Source: Portulaca oleracea (lineage: Eukaryota; Streptophyta; Magnoliopsida; Caryophyllales; Portulacaceae). From it: a stretch of 64,000 nt of DNA. Within the stretch, counting starts at the first letter, position 1; every line of letters begins with the position of its first letter. Position numbers and translations under genes: made by a program. The DNA lies in contig CM055871.1 in assembly GCA_029582165.1 (NCBI GenBank), positions 28,044,802 through 28,108,801 of the forward strand, written 5' to 3'. The notes below the pieces were generated by a model. It was not told the DNA's origin and did no database searches. It saw only the letters and a program-made list of their open reading frames with translations. Below, piece by piece: positions 21,640-32,815 of the stretch.

Positions 21640-23640
21640 AGTAATTACTAATTATCTATTGGAAGATTTCCAACTCTTGAGTCATCTAGAATCAGTCTCT
21701 CTGAATCATAAAATTTAGGGGTAAGATGCCACATATATTTGACCCCTCCATATCTTGCCATGGGATTTTGGACTATTGGTTTTGGTTATGAGTAGATTAT
21801 GCATGACTGTGTGCAAGATGGTGCTTGGTGCTTTCACTGGGTTTTACTTGCCACAGGTTCAGAAAGAGATGTATGGTTTGGATACTGCATGGAATTAATT
21901 TCTTCACAGCACATATGAACATTAATTTCATGATATTGTCTTCCTGGCATGCAGTAATAGTTTTGTCATATATTCTTGAGTTTTTGCAGGATAGTTTTGG
22001 GTTTCTTCTTTTCCCTTATCATCTTTGGTCTTCTACCTTATTATTGTTGGATTTCTGAATTTTGTTTAGTTGTCTACTGGACAATCTTTTTGCAGAAAGT
22101 ACATAAATCATTACTGTAGTTTGTTGTATGATCAAAACTGGATAAGAGCCCTATAACCATTGTAGATAATGGTTTGTAATACGATTCCTCTATGTGTTGA
22201 GTAATGTTTCAGAAGATATATTCTTATTCTGTACTTTGGGAACATTCGTCTTGCACCAACAATGAAAACTTAAAAATTAGGGGGTTTTATAATACTAATA
22301 TGAAGCTTAGGAGGTTTAGACTATCATTATTTGCAATTCAAATATGGCACGTTACATGTGCAACTATTTGGGGCATTACTGTTGATATTATGATCAGTGT
22401 TTCTAATTGAGTAGTTTAAAATTGGTTTCAAAGTAGTGTTTTAGAAAGTCTTCTTAGGTCTGCCTGAATCAACCACTTTATGAACTTTAGTTTACTAATA
22501 ATTTGGAACCCCCAAGACCGTGCATATATGCACACAACTATAAAATGGTGATCTGCTGCAAGGCAAACCTGGTAAGCTGTTGTCTTTTGTTATATATTTG
22601 ATATTCTAAGCTCTACTTTTAATGTTGCTTAAGTTTGGAATAAATATTTTTAATTCAAAGCATTGAAAATAACTTTCACTAAAAATGAGCTTTTCACTTG
22701 CATCCTCTTTGCTGATAGAATTCTATTTTTTACTCATTTGGTTTCTTTGGGTTTATGCATACAATTACTAAGGCAATAACATATCAGTAAGACAGTCACA
22801 ACTTTGTATTTTATCACCTATTATCATACCTTCAAATAAATGTCATTATTGTCATGGCATAGTTTAATTGCTAAATATTTCTGGAGAGAGAATTTGGGGG
22901 AAGGTGTGCTACTGCCTTCAATCTATCCTAACTTTGTGAGCTTGGGAATCAATCAAACTATTTAAAACAAGCCCTTATTATATATGATTGATATCTTTTT
23001 TTCACTTGAAGAATGAACTACAATAATAAGTTTATATATTTGAGAGACATGAATTTCCTTTGTTCTACTTCAAGCTTCTGCAGTTAATTACTTTGTTTAT
23101 GTGAGTTTATTTTCAGGTTCTGAAGTGAATGGCAAGCATAATATGGCATCGTTGTTTCTCTGTCGATGAACTTGTATTGTTGAGTGTGAATTTTGTACAT
23201 TGTTTTGTATTTTTGCCATTTGATTATATTAGTTTGAGATTTTTGTATATTGTTGATTGCAAGTTATTTGTATTGTTATTGGTCATTGAGATAATCATTA
23301 ATTTGATATGATGATTTCAGGCATAATGATATTATATTGTTTATTGGTCTCTCTGGATTGTCGTCAATTGCTGCTTTTGAACGAGTTTCTAAGTGCGCTT
23401 TGTCACTCCCTGTAGACAATCCTTTGGAAAAAGAATCCCTTCTTTTGGAGAAAGAATCCCTTCTTGGATTTGGCTTCGCAAGCTCTTTACCTCTATGTAT
23501 CTTGGTATTTATTCATCATTATTACATTTTGAATAGGGTTTACTATACTCATATGTGGTATATTGTTTTGAAAAAGACATGATCTGACTGGATGAACTTG
23601 GACGCTGTAAAAACTTGCTTATTTTGTTTCACAAATATAT
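21640..23640. other. Helitron interior, no gene seen
   Basis: Two kilobases of T-rich, intron-like sequence. Several short ORFs (e.g. 21825-22058, 23337-23582) lack recognisable domains. The stretch could be intron and UTR of the captured gene. Confidence 0.5.
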
Positions 23641-23686
23641 TCTATTTAATCTAACATCGGGTCCACTGCGCGCACATTATGGCTAG

Positions 23687-24819
23687 TCTATATCTATATC
23701 TATAATCTATAACCTTTAAAAAGGGGAAATGTTTCACACTGTAGCAATCTACAGTGTCCTTACCCCCTCCCTCCCCTTGCTGCCTTTAATTGCTCATTTG
23801 CCATATGTAAAAGAAAACAAATAATAAGAAGCAAGGTCACAAGCCTACAACAGTAACCATGGCACAATCATTTCCTTTTTTCCATTTACCTTTTTCCTCA
23901 TTTACTTTTTCTATTTGGACGCCAGGGGTTTGATTAACTTATTTTGTGTCCTATTTGGAAGCCAGGGGTTTAATTAACTTCATTTGAAGTTCTCACTCTT
24001 TTTTTAGAAGTTAATTACATGCTAAAAATTTTAGTTGAAACATAACCAAAACATGTAAAAACAATACTTTAGCAATTTATGGTAGTCTTGTTTTTTTTTT
24101 TTGTAACTCTTTTTTTATTTCAAAAAAAATCTTTCTAAGATATCTATTTTTTTAATTTTCTTTCTTAGTAGTTTAAGATTTGGAAATAAATAACCTAGCA
24201 TTTTGGAGCTATCAGACAAAGTTATACCATTATTTTATTCTTTTTATTTGTAATTTCTTTTCTTGGCATTTTGGAGGGGGAATAAAATATATAGTATTAT
24301 AAATCTCAAACAGAAAATTCTAACATTATTTTTAAGCTATTAAATGAAAATATAACTTTATTTTTTTACATAAAAAATTTGCAGTTGTTAAATTTTTACA
24401 AACTTTTACTTATTTTTTTTAGATTATTAATCGCTGAAAAACTAACTAGAAATGTGAGTCAACATTCACATGAAAAAAAATATCACTATCTGACGCAACT
24501 ATTTTGACTATATATATTTATATGAACAATTGTCATGTGGACTAAATCATGGGCTATAGTGTAATATAAAGATCGTTACATTGCTATATGAATAGCCTTC
24601 GCTAAGTATAACTCCATTAAATAGAATATTATACATAACTTTATAAAATTCTTTAATAAAAAAATTTTACTAAATTATTATTAGAAAAAGAATATTTAGG
24701 AGTACAACTAAATTACTGTAAATAAAAATAGTTGGTCTCATTCTTATACCACATTCTAATTTATTTAATTTTGTATACTCTCAAGCTCATCACACGCAAC
24801 GCGTGCATGTTATGGCTAG
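23687..24819 (+). mobile_element. Second Helitron, head-to-tail with the first (1133 bp)
   Basis: Starts TCTATATCTATATCTATAATC directly after the CTAG of the preceding Helitron. Ends with hairpin CACGCAACGCGTG (24793-24805), then catgttatgg CTAG (24816-24819) and T. The last ten bases TTATGGCTAG equal those of the first Helitron, and both have subterminal aatctacagt. There is no coding content. The base before its 5' TC is the G of the neighbour's CTAG and not host A, which argues for tandem replication or use of the neighbour's end as target. Confidence 0.75.
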
Positions 24820-24859
24820 TAGAAAAAAAAAAAGAGAAAAGCTTTTTGTCATAATAAAA

Positions 24860-25080
24860 GAAAAAAGAAAAGTTTTGGGTCTCAAATCATGAGCGCTAAT
24901 ACCATTTTAGCATGCGACAAAAACACCGTGTTGACAGTTTCTAAATTTTCTCATGTACTTGTAGTTTAGTTTCGTACCCACCTTCGTGCGGTACACGTCT
25001 TGACTCTTGCCCCTTAATACATGCACGACTTGACCCCGTCTCTTTGCTTATTAACCCATCGCTCATGATTACAAATCCCA
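24860..25080 (+). repeat. Duplicated block upstream of AGP gene 1 (partner at 34160-34350)
   Basis: Shares 'agttttggg..aaatcat', 'caacaccgtgttga..gttt', 'gtagttt..cctaccca', 'ttcatgaggtgcacgccttc'-like and 'ttgactctt' runs in the same order with 34160-34350, which lies upstream of AGP gene 2. It defines the left side of an old segmental duplication that also contains the AGP genes. Confidence 0.6.
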
Positions 25081-25369
25081 TTCAAATGAAATAAATAGCA
25101 CTGTCATAATTTTGTCCAATTGAAATGTTCAAATTTGTTCGAAGAAGTATGATTAGATTCGGATCCAAATTTCATATTGATCGGTTCATTCGGACATAAT
25201 ATTTTTGTTTTTCTATTATTTGAATTCGATTTTGATAATAAGAATATAACTCCGTACGAATTGTCTTACACGATCCAACTCAAAATAATTATATCATAAT
25301 ATGAATTTCTCATCCGAATTTTGACGTGGACTGATTCGACCGACCTAAATTTAACTAAATGGTAGAAAC

Positions 25370-26180
25370 TGGAGGTGTTCAAGAATAACCTAAACTGAAA
25401 ACCAAACCGCAAAGCCACAAAAACCGAACCTTTGAAACTGGTTCACCATTTGAATCTTTTGATGATTTACGCTAACCAAACCGGTTTAACTAATTTAAGT
25501 TTCAGTTTTGCATTTTTTTAAAGCGGTTAACTGATTTTAATTGATTTAGTACTAAAATTTGAAAATTTAAAGCAACATGTTAACTATTTTTAGGGTGTGT
25601 TTGGTACAAAGAACAACCATTTTCTAAGAAAATAGTTTTCCTTGTAAATGAATTTTCAATTGGCATTTTCAATTGTTTGATATATTTTCCATTTTCCTGA
25701 AAAATGATGAGAAAAAAGATATCTTTTATGATGACAATGGCGGCTCTGAGGCATCGGCGGAGGAGTTGGTGACAAAGAGGTGGTGCTTAGGATACTCGCG
25801 TAGGGTTAGGGTAGACATGGGAGAGGGAGGAAGTGAGCTGTGTGATTAACTTGGACCAGAAAAATGGATTTTCTTAAAGTTAGACTCAAGAAAATAATTT
25901 ACATAGGGAGAAGGGAAAATGATTTTTCTGAAAATGGTTTTTTTATTTTCTGTCCACCAAACACTAGAAAATGGAAAAATTATTTTGTAGAAAATAGTTT
26001 TCATCCCCATCAAACACACCCGTAGTTGTTACTTTAATTTTATAAGGAACCGGGGGTTAACGGTAAATTGAACCAAAAAGCGATTAGCCTTATTCTCAAT
26101 ACAGGTAACTGAAGAATTTAGTTTGGTTTCGATTTCTAATTTTCAAATATTATTAAACACAGACCGATTAACCGTAAAAT
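25370..26180. repeat. Foldback repeat with a nested MITE
   Basis: The outer sequence is rich in aaccggttta / taaaccggtt-type motifs (aaccgcaaag, accaaaccggtttaac, gattaaccg), resembling the foldback at 30904-31455. At 25594-26013 it is interrupted by a MITE with ends ggtgtgtttggtac and atcaaacacacc and a second inverted layer aaccattttctaagaaaata / aaatagttttc. Confidence 0.5.
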
Positions 26181-26181
26181 A

Positions 26182-26449
26182 TACCATCTCCGTCCCATTA
26201 TATTTGTCCATTTACCTAACTTGAAAAGACCAATGCATATTGAGAATTGAGGTAAAAGTAAGTAATTTACCCAAACTACCCTTACTTTAATTGAAGATAA
26301 TAGTTTTGGAATGGTAAAAAATGATAAATGAATTGATTAATTAGAAATAGAAAAGGAATTATATATAGTTATTGAAATTGTAAATAAAACAAATATTTTA
26401 ATATAAAAAAATTAGGTAAAAAAAGACAAATAATTTGAGACGGAGGTAG
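26182..26449. mobile_element. Stowaway-like MITE upstream of AGP gene 1
   Basis: Ends taccatctccgtccc and gagacggaggta are inverted and bordered by TA. About 268 bases, non-coding, roughly 400 bases upstream of the AGP gene 1 start codon. Confidence 0.6.
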
Positions 26450-26699
26450 CAATTAGATGTACGAAATCTTTCAACCGTAATAATACAGTTAACCGCATCC
26501 ACAGTTAATCGAAAATACGAGTGACTGCTTCTAGACAGCAGGAGTGGAAACAAAGGAGGTTTGAAAGCTTCAAGTGTGAAAAGCAGACGTAAAATTATAG
26601 ATTTATAGTAATAATCAGCGGCTTACAAAATCAACTAATCCCCAATGGCGGCAACAACCTCCCTTATTCTTCTTCTTCTTCTTCTTCTTCTCATATTAG

Positions 26700-26757
26700 C
26701 TGTCCACGTTTTCCCACTGGATGGGCCCCACCCCCAGCCTCGATCTCCCTATAAAAA
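26700..26757 (+). promoter_or_regulatory. Core promoter of AGP-peptide gene 1
   Basis: TATA box tataaaaa at 26750-26757, 98 bases before the ATG. Upstream are ctgtccacgtttt with an ACGT core and atgggccccac at 26721-26731. The same three items stand in the same order before AGP gene 2, and the ACGT and gggccccac motifs recur before AGP gene 3. Identity of any binding factor is inference. Confidence 0.65.
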
Positions 26758-26847
26758 CCCTCCTCTGTAGTTCACCTCTCAACAATCATCTCTTTCCCTC
26801 TCTACAAATCAATCAATCAATCAAACAAACTTCCCAATTTAATTAAA

Positions 26848-27051
26848 ATGGCACAAATGAAGGCATTGATCTTGGCCGCCGTGGTAGCTCTGCTCGCCGC
26901 CGCCGTCTCAGCCCAGGACATGGCTCCGTCACCGTCTCCGTCGTCAATGCCGCCGTCAATGGAGAAGGGCGCCGGATTCTCTCTCCCCGTCTCCGCCGCC
27001 GTGGTGGTTTCTTCGTTGCTCGTCTCCTTGGTTGCCTCCTTCAACCACTAG
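26848..27051 (+). CDS. Arabinogalactan peptide (AG-peptide) 1, 67 aa
   Basis: A short secreted, GPI-anchored arabinogalactan peptide; such peptides carry type II arabinogalactan on hydroxyprolines and sit on the outer plasma membrane or in the wall. The sequence shows an N-terminal signal peptide (about residues 1-22, ending AAAVSA before QDM). A tiny mature region follows with alternating Pro (MAPSPSPSSMPPS), the substrate pattern for prolyl hydroxylation and arabinogalactan addition. Small residues (EKGAGFS) serve as the likely omega site, and a C-terminal hydrophobic tail (VVVSSLLVSLVA) is removed on GPI attachment. It is single-exon with ATG in aaaATGGC context. It is nearly identical to AGP gene 2 (49815) and related to AGP gene 3 (55026). 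Which AGP number it corresponds to is not clear. Confidence 0.9.
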   Translation: MAQMKALILAAVVALLAAAVSAQDMAPSPSPSSMPPSMEKGAGFSLPVSAAVVVSSLLVSLVASFNH

Positions 27052-27989
27052 ATTCACCTTCACCTTCTCTCTGTTTGGGGCTTTCAGATGTAGAGATTGA
27101 GAAAATTTCATACTTTTTCTGATTGTTTCATTTTGTTACAGACTCATTCATTCATATCAGCCTCCATGTATTCTTTAATCTTTCCTGTTCAGGGATGAAT
27201 AATTCATCTACTATTTCTGTTCCTTGTATACTATTATTACTATACCATCATATTATATTCCACAATACTATTTTGTATACTCCAAAGTATATTCATTTGC
27301 TATTTCAATTCCTTCTCTACTAGTAATACTGATTCATTATTATATAATCCAATGTAGTATATTTACCTATGTATATCATTTGTATTAAATTTATTTAAAA
27401 AATTTCATCAATATTAATTATAAAATTTATTATTAATTATAAATTAATATTGTTATAAAATTTATCAATATTTTTTAAAGCTATTAAATAGCTACAAAAG
27501 TCCATCACATAAAATTTGATATATTTCAATATGTAGGATGTATTTAGATAGGTACACAATGGTCGACCTAATAATTTGCGAGTAATACTAACATCATATC
27601 CCACACATTGATATATTGTGCATGTGTGGAGTAGTTCTATACGGTCGACCTCTGCATGTTGGGTCGTTCATAATTTATTTATAGCTAAATCTATAATCTA
27701 GTTTTGTTTTAGTAAAATTTTAGTGTATTTATTTATAAAATAATTTCTAATGTTATTTTTGGAGGTTTGAATATAAAATAGTTTCTTTTTTTTTGAGTAA
27801 AATATCTTTCTCAACCTTCCATTGCTTGAAATAGGAAAATAAGAACATAGCTCGGTTCCACTGAATAACTTTCACATCCCAAAAATGTATCTAAATACGA
27901 GAAATTTTGATCAATTTAAAGTTAACAAACTTTTTTTCAAAATTCAAGCTATCAAACATCTTCATAGAGTTAAAAATTACTCAGAGATA
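27052..27989. other. 3' flank of AGP gene 1
   Basis: 3' UTR-like T-rich sequence, then AT-rich DNA. A local inverted stretch (tcccacacattgatatattg / tgcatgtgtgga) lies between two 'ggtcgacct' copies near 27561 and 27644. No gene is seen. Confidence 0.5.
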
Positions 27990-28717
27990 ACATGGATTTT
28001 ATTTAATTTACGGTTGACCCTAAATTTTCAAAAATGTACTCAAATATCCCATAAAATTTTTTGTTTACTGACTCGTGGGTGATATTCCGGCAACTTTCGC
28101 TGATTTTCGATAAAAAAAAGACAAAATTGCCCTTATTATTTCATTGAATTGTCCTTCGAATATTCATTGTTTCTCTCTTTACTTCTCAACTCTCTCTTCT
28201 CTAGAAGCTCTTCTTCTACCTTGTGCATTTTCACTTTTTCATCAACAACCCTACCCTCAAATTCATCAATCTCCTCCCAATCAATAATTTCTTGAGGCTC
28301 CAACTAGTCAATCCAATCAAGAACACATCTTAGGAGAGTGTGTCTCCTCCTCCGCCTTATGTGGGTTAGGTGGAAGCAACCCTTTGTTGACAAACTACCA
28401 ACCTTTTCCTCTATTTTTGTTGTTCAAAGTTCAAACACACACTCTATAATAGCTAGTAATTGTAATGGTGTGTGAATGTGGCAAGGAAAAAGAGAAGCTT
28501 CCATAGGAAAGAGAGCTGATAGGCTAAGACAGGAAAAATGGACATTGAAGGGATAATTTAATGAAAAAATAGGGGCAATTTTGTCTTTGTCACATTTTTT
28601 GGTCGAAAATCAATTAAAGTCGCTGAGATGTAACCCACGAGTCAGCAAACAAAAAATATATGCGACCTCCGAGTACATTTTACTTTGGGCCAAACTGTTA
28701 GTTAAACAAAATCCATG
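27990..28717. mobile_element. Long-TIR foldback element, ~730 bp
   Basis: Imperfect inverted repeats of about 140-150 bases: left acatggattttatttaattt...gacaaaattgccc (27990-28133), and right ggcaattttgtctttg...aaaatccatgt (28573-28717). They share 'gtttactgactcgtgggt' / 'acccacgagtcagcaaac'. The centre is C/T-rich with no clear ORF. The class is probably Mutator-like; no target duplication was found. Confidence 0.55.
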
Positions 28718-29330
28718 TCAAGTGCAAACAATTTTTTGCTCATAGAGAGCATGCTTTTACAGAATAATTAGACAATCTTCGTAAAGTTTGACTAATTTTT
28801 TCATATTTAGCTGTCATTTATTAATAAAAATATTTTACATGGGGACCATAATCTTAAGTATTGGTTGGGACAAATTTTCCAATGGGCGCGGGAGGGACCA
28901 GGGGAAAAATAATTTATGATGGAAAGTAAAAAATCAAAACCTTATTAAAATCTCCAAGATATATCATTAATAAAAAATACATATAATTTAAATTTTTTTT
29001 AAATATGTGAATGTTATAGTAACATTTCAAACATTCTTTTCTCATAAAATTTACACATTTAACCAAATATAATTCAATAATTTTACCAATTGAAAAGTGA
29101 CATTGAAAATGTGACAATCAATAAGTGACTCTCTCATCCCTATTTTATCTGTCACTTTAATTAAATTTCTTTTTTCTCATAATACATGTTACCTTACAAT
29201 TTCAATAACACATTAATTACTAATATATCATATTAACCAAATCGTTTTCTTTCATTTTTCTTTTTTATTCACTATTTTATTTAACATTTTCAAAAAATAA
29301 ATTAATGTAGAATGAAGATTTTTTCGATTT
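28718..29330. other. AT-rich intergenic sequence
   Basis: No gene or element is recognised. The short minus-strand ORF 28914-29117 has no recognisable domain. Confidence 0.5.
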
Positions 29331-29634
29331 TACTCCCTTCGTTCCATATTAATTATCATAATTTTGACTTTAACGGTCTCCAATATCATTTTTTGATAAA
29401 TAATTTCTTACATAATATGTTATTAATAATTATAATATTATATTTTTATGATAGTATTTTCCGTTACGAATATACTGGTGCTACTTTTATATAGCAACTC
29501 ATTGTATATATTGAAAAATTTATAGTCAAAATTTTTAAAATCTGACTATATAATTTCTAAAAATGACAATTAATATGGAAAAGGGGAATACAAATCGTGT
29601 GTAAAATGATAAATAACTTGGAAATGAGGGAGTA
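29331..29634. mobile_element. Stowaway-like MITE
   Basis: Left end tactcccttcgttccatatt, right end aaatgagggagta, with a shared interior (aattatcataattttgactt, cataatatgttattaataat, tatatagcaactcattgtat). That interior recurs in the elements at 33873-34142 and, inverted, at 47361-47590: one local family. Confidence 0.75.
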
Positions 29635-29920
29635 ATAAATGGGAGAGAGAGAGAGTACAATCAAATTTGGAGGGAACAAGTATGAGCTAACGACCGTTGC
29701 AGATGACTTTTTCCAGGAGCTTCATTGTTGCCTTTGGCACCCTTTTCAGTTTTCACGTACGGATCGCAACGTGGCAATTTCATTGAAATCGACATAAATC
29801 CCAGGACAGAAGATGTATTGAAAAGACAGTAATATGCCTTGCATCACGCCTCAAGGGGAGGAATTATTTTCTACCCCTTGCATCTTTTTCTTTCCCTTCC
29901 TATATCATGAACGCAAATCA
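29635..29920 (+). other. Unique spacer; partner of 51600-51790
   Basis: No gene. It contains 'acgactttt(t)cc' and 'gcaacgtggcaatttcattgaaa', matched at 51700-51750 ('acgacttttcccc', 'gcaacgttgcaatttcatcgaaa'). The match lies downstream of AGP gene 2 and marks the right side of the segmental duplication. Confidence 0.5.
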
Positions 29921-30440
29921 CTAGACCTATCAATTTGGTCCGGCAGGTGGGTCGGTCTTGGATTGGCCGTATATCGAGTTTGGATAAATATGGGTCAAGT
30001 GCGTTTCAAGTTCGGGGGAATACGAGCTGTGTATTTCGGTTTCGGGTTCAATCCAACGGGTTATAATTGCGACATTTTTTAGTATTTCTTTTCAAAAAAT
30101 GGTTTCTAAATACTACCTTTTGTACAATATATGTAATAAAATATGATTATTTTCTAGTAACGATAAATTATTGTAACTATTTTAATTTAAATTAGAAAAA
30201 TAACAATTAAATAAGTTGCGTTTATAGTTTAGTAGTTAAAAATTACAATGAAGAGACACAAATTCTAATAAAGTTGAACTTAAAAAATTAATTTTTTGGG
30301 TCAAACGTACAGGCTGAGTTTGGTCCACTAATTTTCAGATTCTGTTTTCAGGTTTAGTTGAAAAAATCATGTTCAAAACCCATTAATTTCAGACGAGTTC
30401 GCATCTGATTATCAGGTCGGGTCAAAAATTGTTAGGCCTA
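29921..30440. mobile_element. hAT-like MITE
   Basis: Left end ctagacctatcaatttggtc and right end aattgttaggccta are inverted over a short span. The interior is full of gggtcgggt/gtttcgggttc-type motifs typical of this class of plant MITE. The target duplication is not resolved. Confidence 0.45.
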
Positions 30441-30713
30441 CAAATAACTACCCAAAGGTCAATTTTATCTCTAATGATAAAATTTCTAATGTTTCACGTT
30501 TTTAATAATAAATTTAGGGGTTTGTTTAGTCATTTTAATCCTTTTCCCCTCTTATTCATGTTTATTTAATTATTTTCTTGTTGGAGCAAAGGTAACTATT
30601 ATATACAAAGGGAGTCATAAACCAGTTGAATAACTTGGGAAAACATAATATTAAAAATAAAGTTAATTTTGTATGATATTTATAATACCACAATTGTAAA
30701 AGAGTTATGACTT

Positions 30714-30896
30714 ATGAGTAAAGAGTTGGGGACACATATGGATATAACTGATATAAATAGGATTTCTCAAATTGATGTCCAAATAAGTCAACTGCAAAAT
30801 GAAATTCAAGAGTATTATAAAGTACAAGATAGGATCCTGCAAGAAAAGAAGCGCGCTGCCAAAGAGGACATAAACGATTTGGAGAGGAGGCTGTAA
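30714..30896 (+). CDS. Orphan coiled-coil ORF, 60 aa (probable gene fragment)
   Basis: Not recognised. The translation (MSKELGTHMDITDINRISQI, then VQISQLQNEIQEYYKVQDRI and an EKKRAAKEDINDLERRL end) is strongly amphipathic, with heptad-like leucines/isoleucines and many E/K/Q. It looks like a genuine coiled coil and not chance sequence. It lies between two MITEs, has no visible promoter, and its 3' end abuts a foldback element. It may be a stranded last exon or a captured fragment. Confidence 0.35.
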   Translation: MSKELGTHMDITDINRISQIDVQISQLQNEIQEYYKVQDRILQEKKRAAKEDINDLERRL

Positions 30897-30903
30897 GCGG
30901 CCT

Positions 30904-31455
30904 AGGGCTGTCCATGGTTAACCTAAACCGTAAACCTAAACCGAAAACCGGTAAAACCAAAAAGGTTAACCGGTTGGAGTTTTTGATTTTTATGGTTTCG
31001 GTTAACCAAACCGGTATTAGCGGTTTAGGTTTCGGTTTTGAATTTTTGAAAAACGGTTTTATGTAATTTTAAAAAAAAAAATTGAATTAACCTATTGTCT
31101 GACTGTCCTTGGAGAATTTTGGTGAAATTTGGCGAAATTCAAAAGCAAAAAAAAAACGCTCCTTTTTTTATTTTTTTAAAAATTTATAATTAAAATAGCC
31201 CCAACTATAATTTAAAAACCGCGGTTAACCGCATTGTTAAGGCGGTTAACCGCAGGTTTAGGTTTGGTTTAGGTTTCTGATTTTCAAAAGCGGTTAACCG
31301 CTTTAGGCGGTTAAGGTTTAGGTTTGTAAAAATTATAAACCGCAAAAGCGGTTAACCGCTAATGTGGTTAACCGTAATAGCGGTTAACCGCTTTTGAAAA
31401 TCAGAAACCTAAACCAAACCTAAACCTGCGGTTAACCGCCTTAACAATGCCTTTA
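30904..31455. mobile_element. Foldback MITE with a perfect 72-bp hairpin
   Basis: Begins gggctgtccatggttaac. Built throughout of ggttaaccg / cggttaacc and aaacctaaacc motifs in both orientations. The right part contains two perfectly complementary 72-base arms (31231-31302 and 31379-31450) around a 76-base loop. Non-coding. Confidence 0.7.
31231..31450. repeat. Perfect 72-bp inverted repeat, 76-base loop
   Basis: The left arm runs from gcattgttaaggcggttaac to aagcggttaaccgct, and the right arm is its exact complement (agcggttaaccgctt...ccttaacaatgc). I found no mismatch over 72 bases. Transcribed from either side, it would fold into a long duplex of the kind DCL enzymes process to small RNAs. 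Confidence 0.9.
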
Positions 31456-31499
31456 TTTCCTTGGTATTGTTTCCCCTCTCAAAATGTCTACTATGTTCT

Positions 31500-31875
31500 T
31501 CTATATAATAAAAGAGGCATGATCGAAAAATTTGTTTGAATAACTTGCTTGCCCACCTACCTTTTAATTTGTGTTCACATACGAATTTACTATTTTACCC
31601 TCGAATAATAATATAATAACAAAAAGCTTGCTTGTTTGCCTGCCTTGTAACTCATATGTTCACACATGAATTTACTCTTTTACCTTTGAATATAATATAA
31701 TTACAAACAATTTGAAGTTTCAGTAATTTATCTTTCTAAGGGCGATAATTTAATATTGTAATTTATTATAGTTTGTAAGTAATCAAACGTTAAAACTTAA
31801 TCAAATTAATAAACATATAAGGATGGAAGTAGTATAAAAAAATTGCCCGTACATTGTACAGAATGGTTCCACTAG
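31500..31875 (+). mobile_element. Short Helitron, ~376 bp
   Basis: 5' tctatataataaaagaggc; 3' hairpin ccgtacattgtacag (31847-31861), then aatggttcca CTAG (31872-31875) followed by T. Non-coding. A 5' relative (ctatataataaaagagag) starts at about 32398 but lacks a visible 3' end. Confidence 0.65.
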
Positions 31876-32345
31876 TTAGAGTTAAAGCGAGAATCTTTTC
31901 TTTTTTTTTTTTGAAGGCCAATTATCTGACCGCACGCAATCTCCATTGCCAATTTTCCATTTTGGGGGGGTTTAAATTGGCCTCTCGTTTATAATGTTAC
32001 ACATATCATTCATCACCGAGTCATGGATGGGGTTTGGCACCTATCCCATCCATACCCAGGCATGGAAATTGAATAAGAGAAGGTCGCACGACCTTCCTAT
32101 ATAGGGTAGGATGGTAGTGAGCTAAAACTTGAGTAACTATACTCCTCTCCTAAAGGGAGAATCATTTATATCATAAAATTATTAAAATAAATTAATTAGA
32201 ATAATTGTCACCTTTTTTGAAAAAGGTAAGAACAACTCTTTTTTCAAGAGATTTATTAAGAACATCTTCATACGAAACAGTAGATAAATCAAAACCATTA
32301 CTTTCCCAAACTTATGCCGATAAATTATACAATAATGTTTTTCAA

Positions 32346-32348
<3 letters not shown>

Positions 32349-32391
<43 letters not shown>
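32349..32391. repeat. (TA)n microsatellite
   Basis: About 21 uninterrupted TA units. Not part of a recognised gene. Confidence 0.95.
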
Positions 32392-32393
<2 letters not shown>

Positions 32394-32397
32394 TTTA

Positions 32398-32807
32398 CTA
32401 TATAATAAAAGAGAGAGTTTGAGTTGTTTATTTGTGTTCACACATGATCTATTATTTCACAGTTGAATATAATAATTAATTAGCAGACTACTTAGCTTGT
32501 AGCCTGTGCTTACACACGAATCTACTCTTTAGCCGTTGAGTACATAACCGATGATTTCATACACAAATTTACTTTTTTTGGACTCGAGTACAATAACCAG
32601 GGATATAACATCAGATGAAAAGTTAAAAGTTAACCTATCAATTTTGACGGACGGATTAAATACGGGTTATATGTAGATCTGGTTGGGACAAATACTAATC
32701 AAGTGTATATATTCCGAGTGTAGACAAATTTGACACATTAAAAACTACTAGTAAGGTGTATTTCGAATTCAGATAAATATTTATACTTTTTTGTTCATAC
32801 ACAAATT
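32398..32807 (+). repeat. Helitron-like 5' end and repeated flank
   Basis: Starts ctatataataaaagagag like the element at 31500. It contains 'gtgttcacacatga' and 'cacgaatctactcttt' runs also found at 31570-31690. The 'gagtacaataacca...tatcaattttgacgg' section is repeated, diverged, at 33390-33480. Confidence 0.45.
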
Positions 32808-32815
32808 TTATATTT

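Larger units (their letters stand above)
15975..23686 (+). mobile_element. Gene-fragment-carrying Helitron, 7.7 kb
   Basis: The 5' end is A|TCTATATGTATATC with a Helitron-like start (tctatac..cttataaaagcgg). The 3' end is a GC-rich palindromic tgcgcgca followed by catta TGG CTAG (23683-23686) and then T. No Rep/helicase is seen, so it is non-autonomous. It carries a first exon of an alkenal reductase gene, a PPR N-terminal fragment, an exon-like piece of unknown origin, and two later insertions (17065-18706 and 19142-19926). The terminal sequences (TCTATAT..TATATCTATA and TTATGGCTAG) and a subterminal aatctacagt are shared with the element that follows at once at 23687. Confidence 0.75.
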
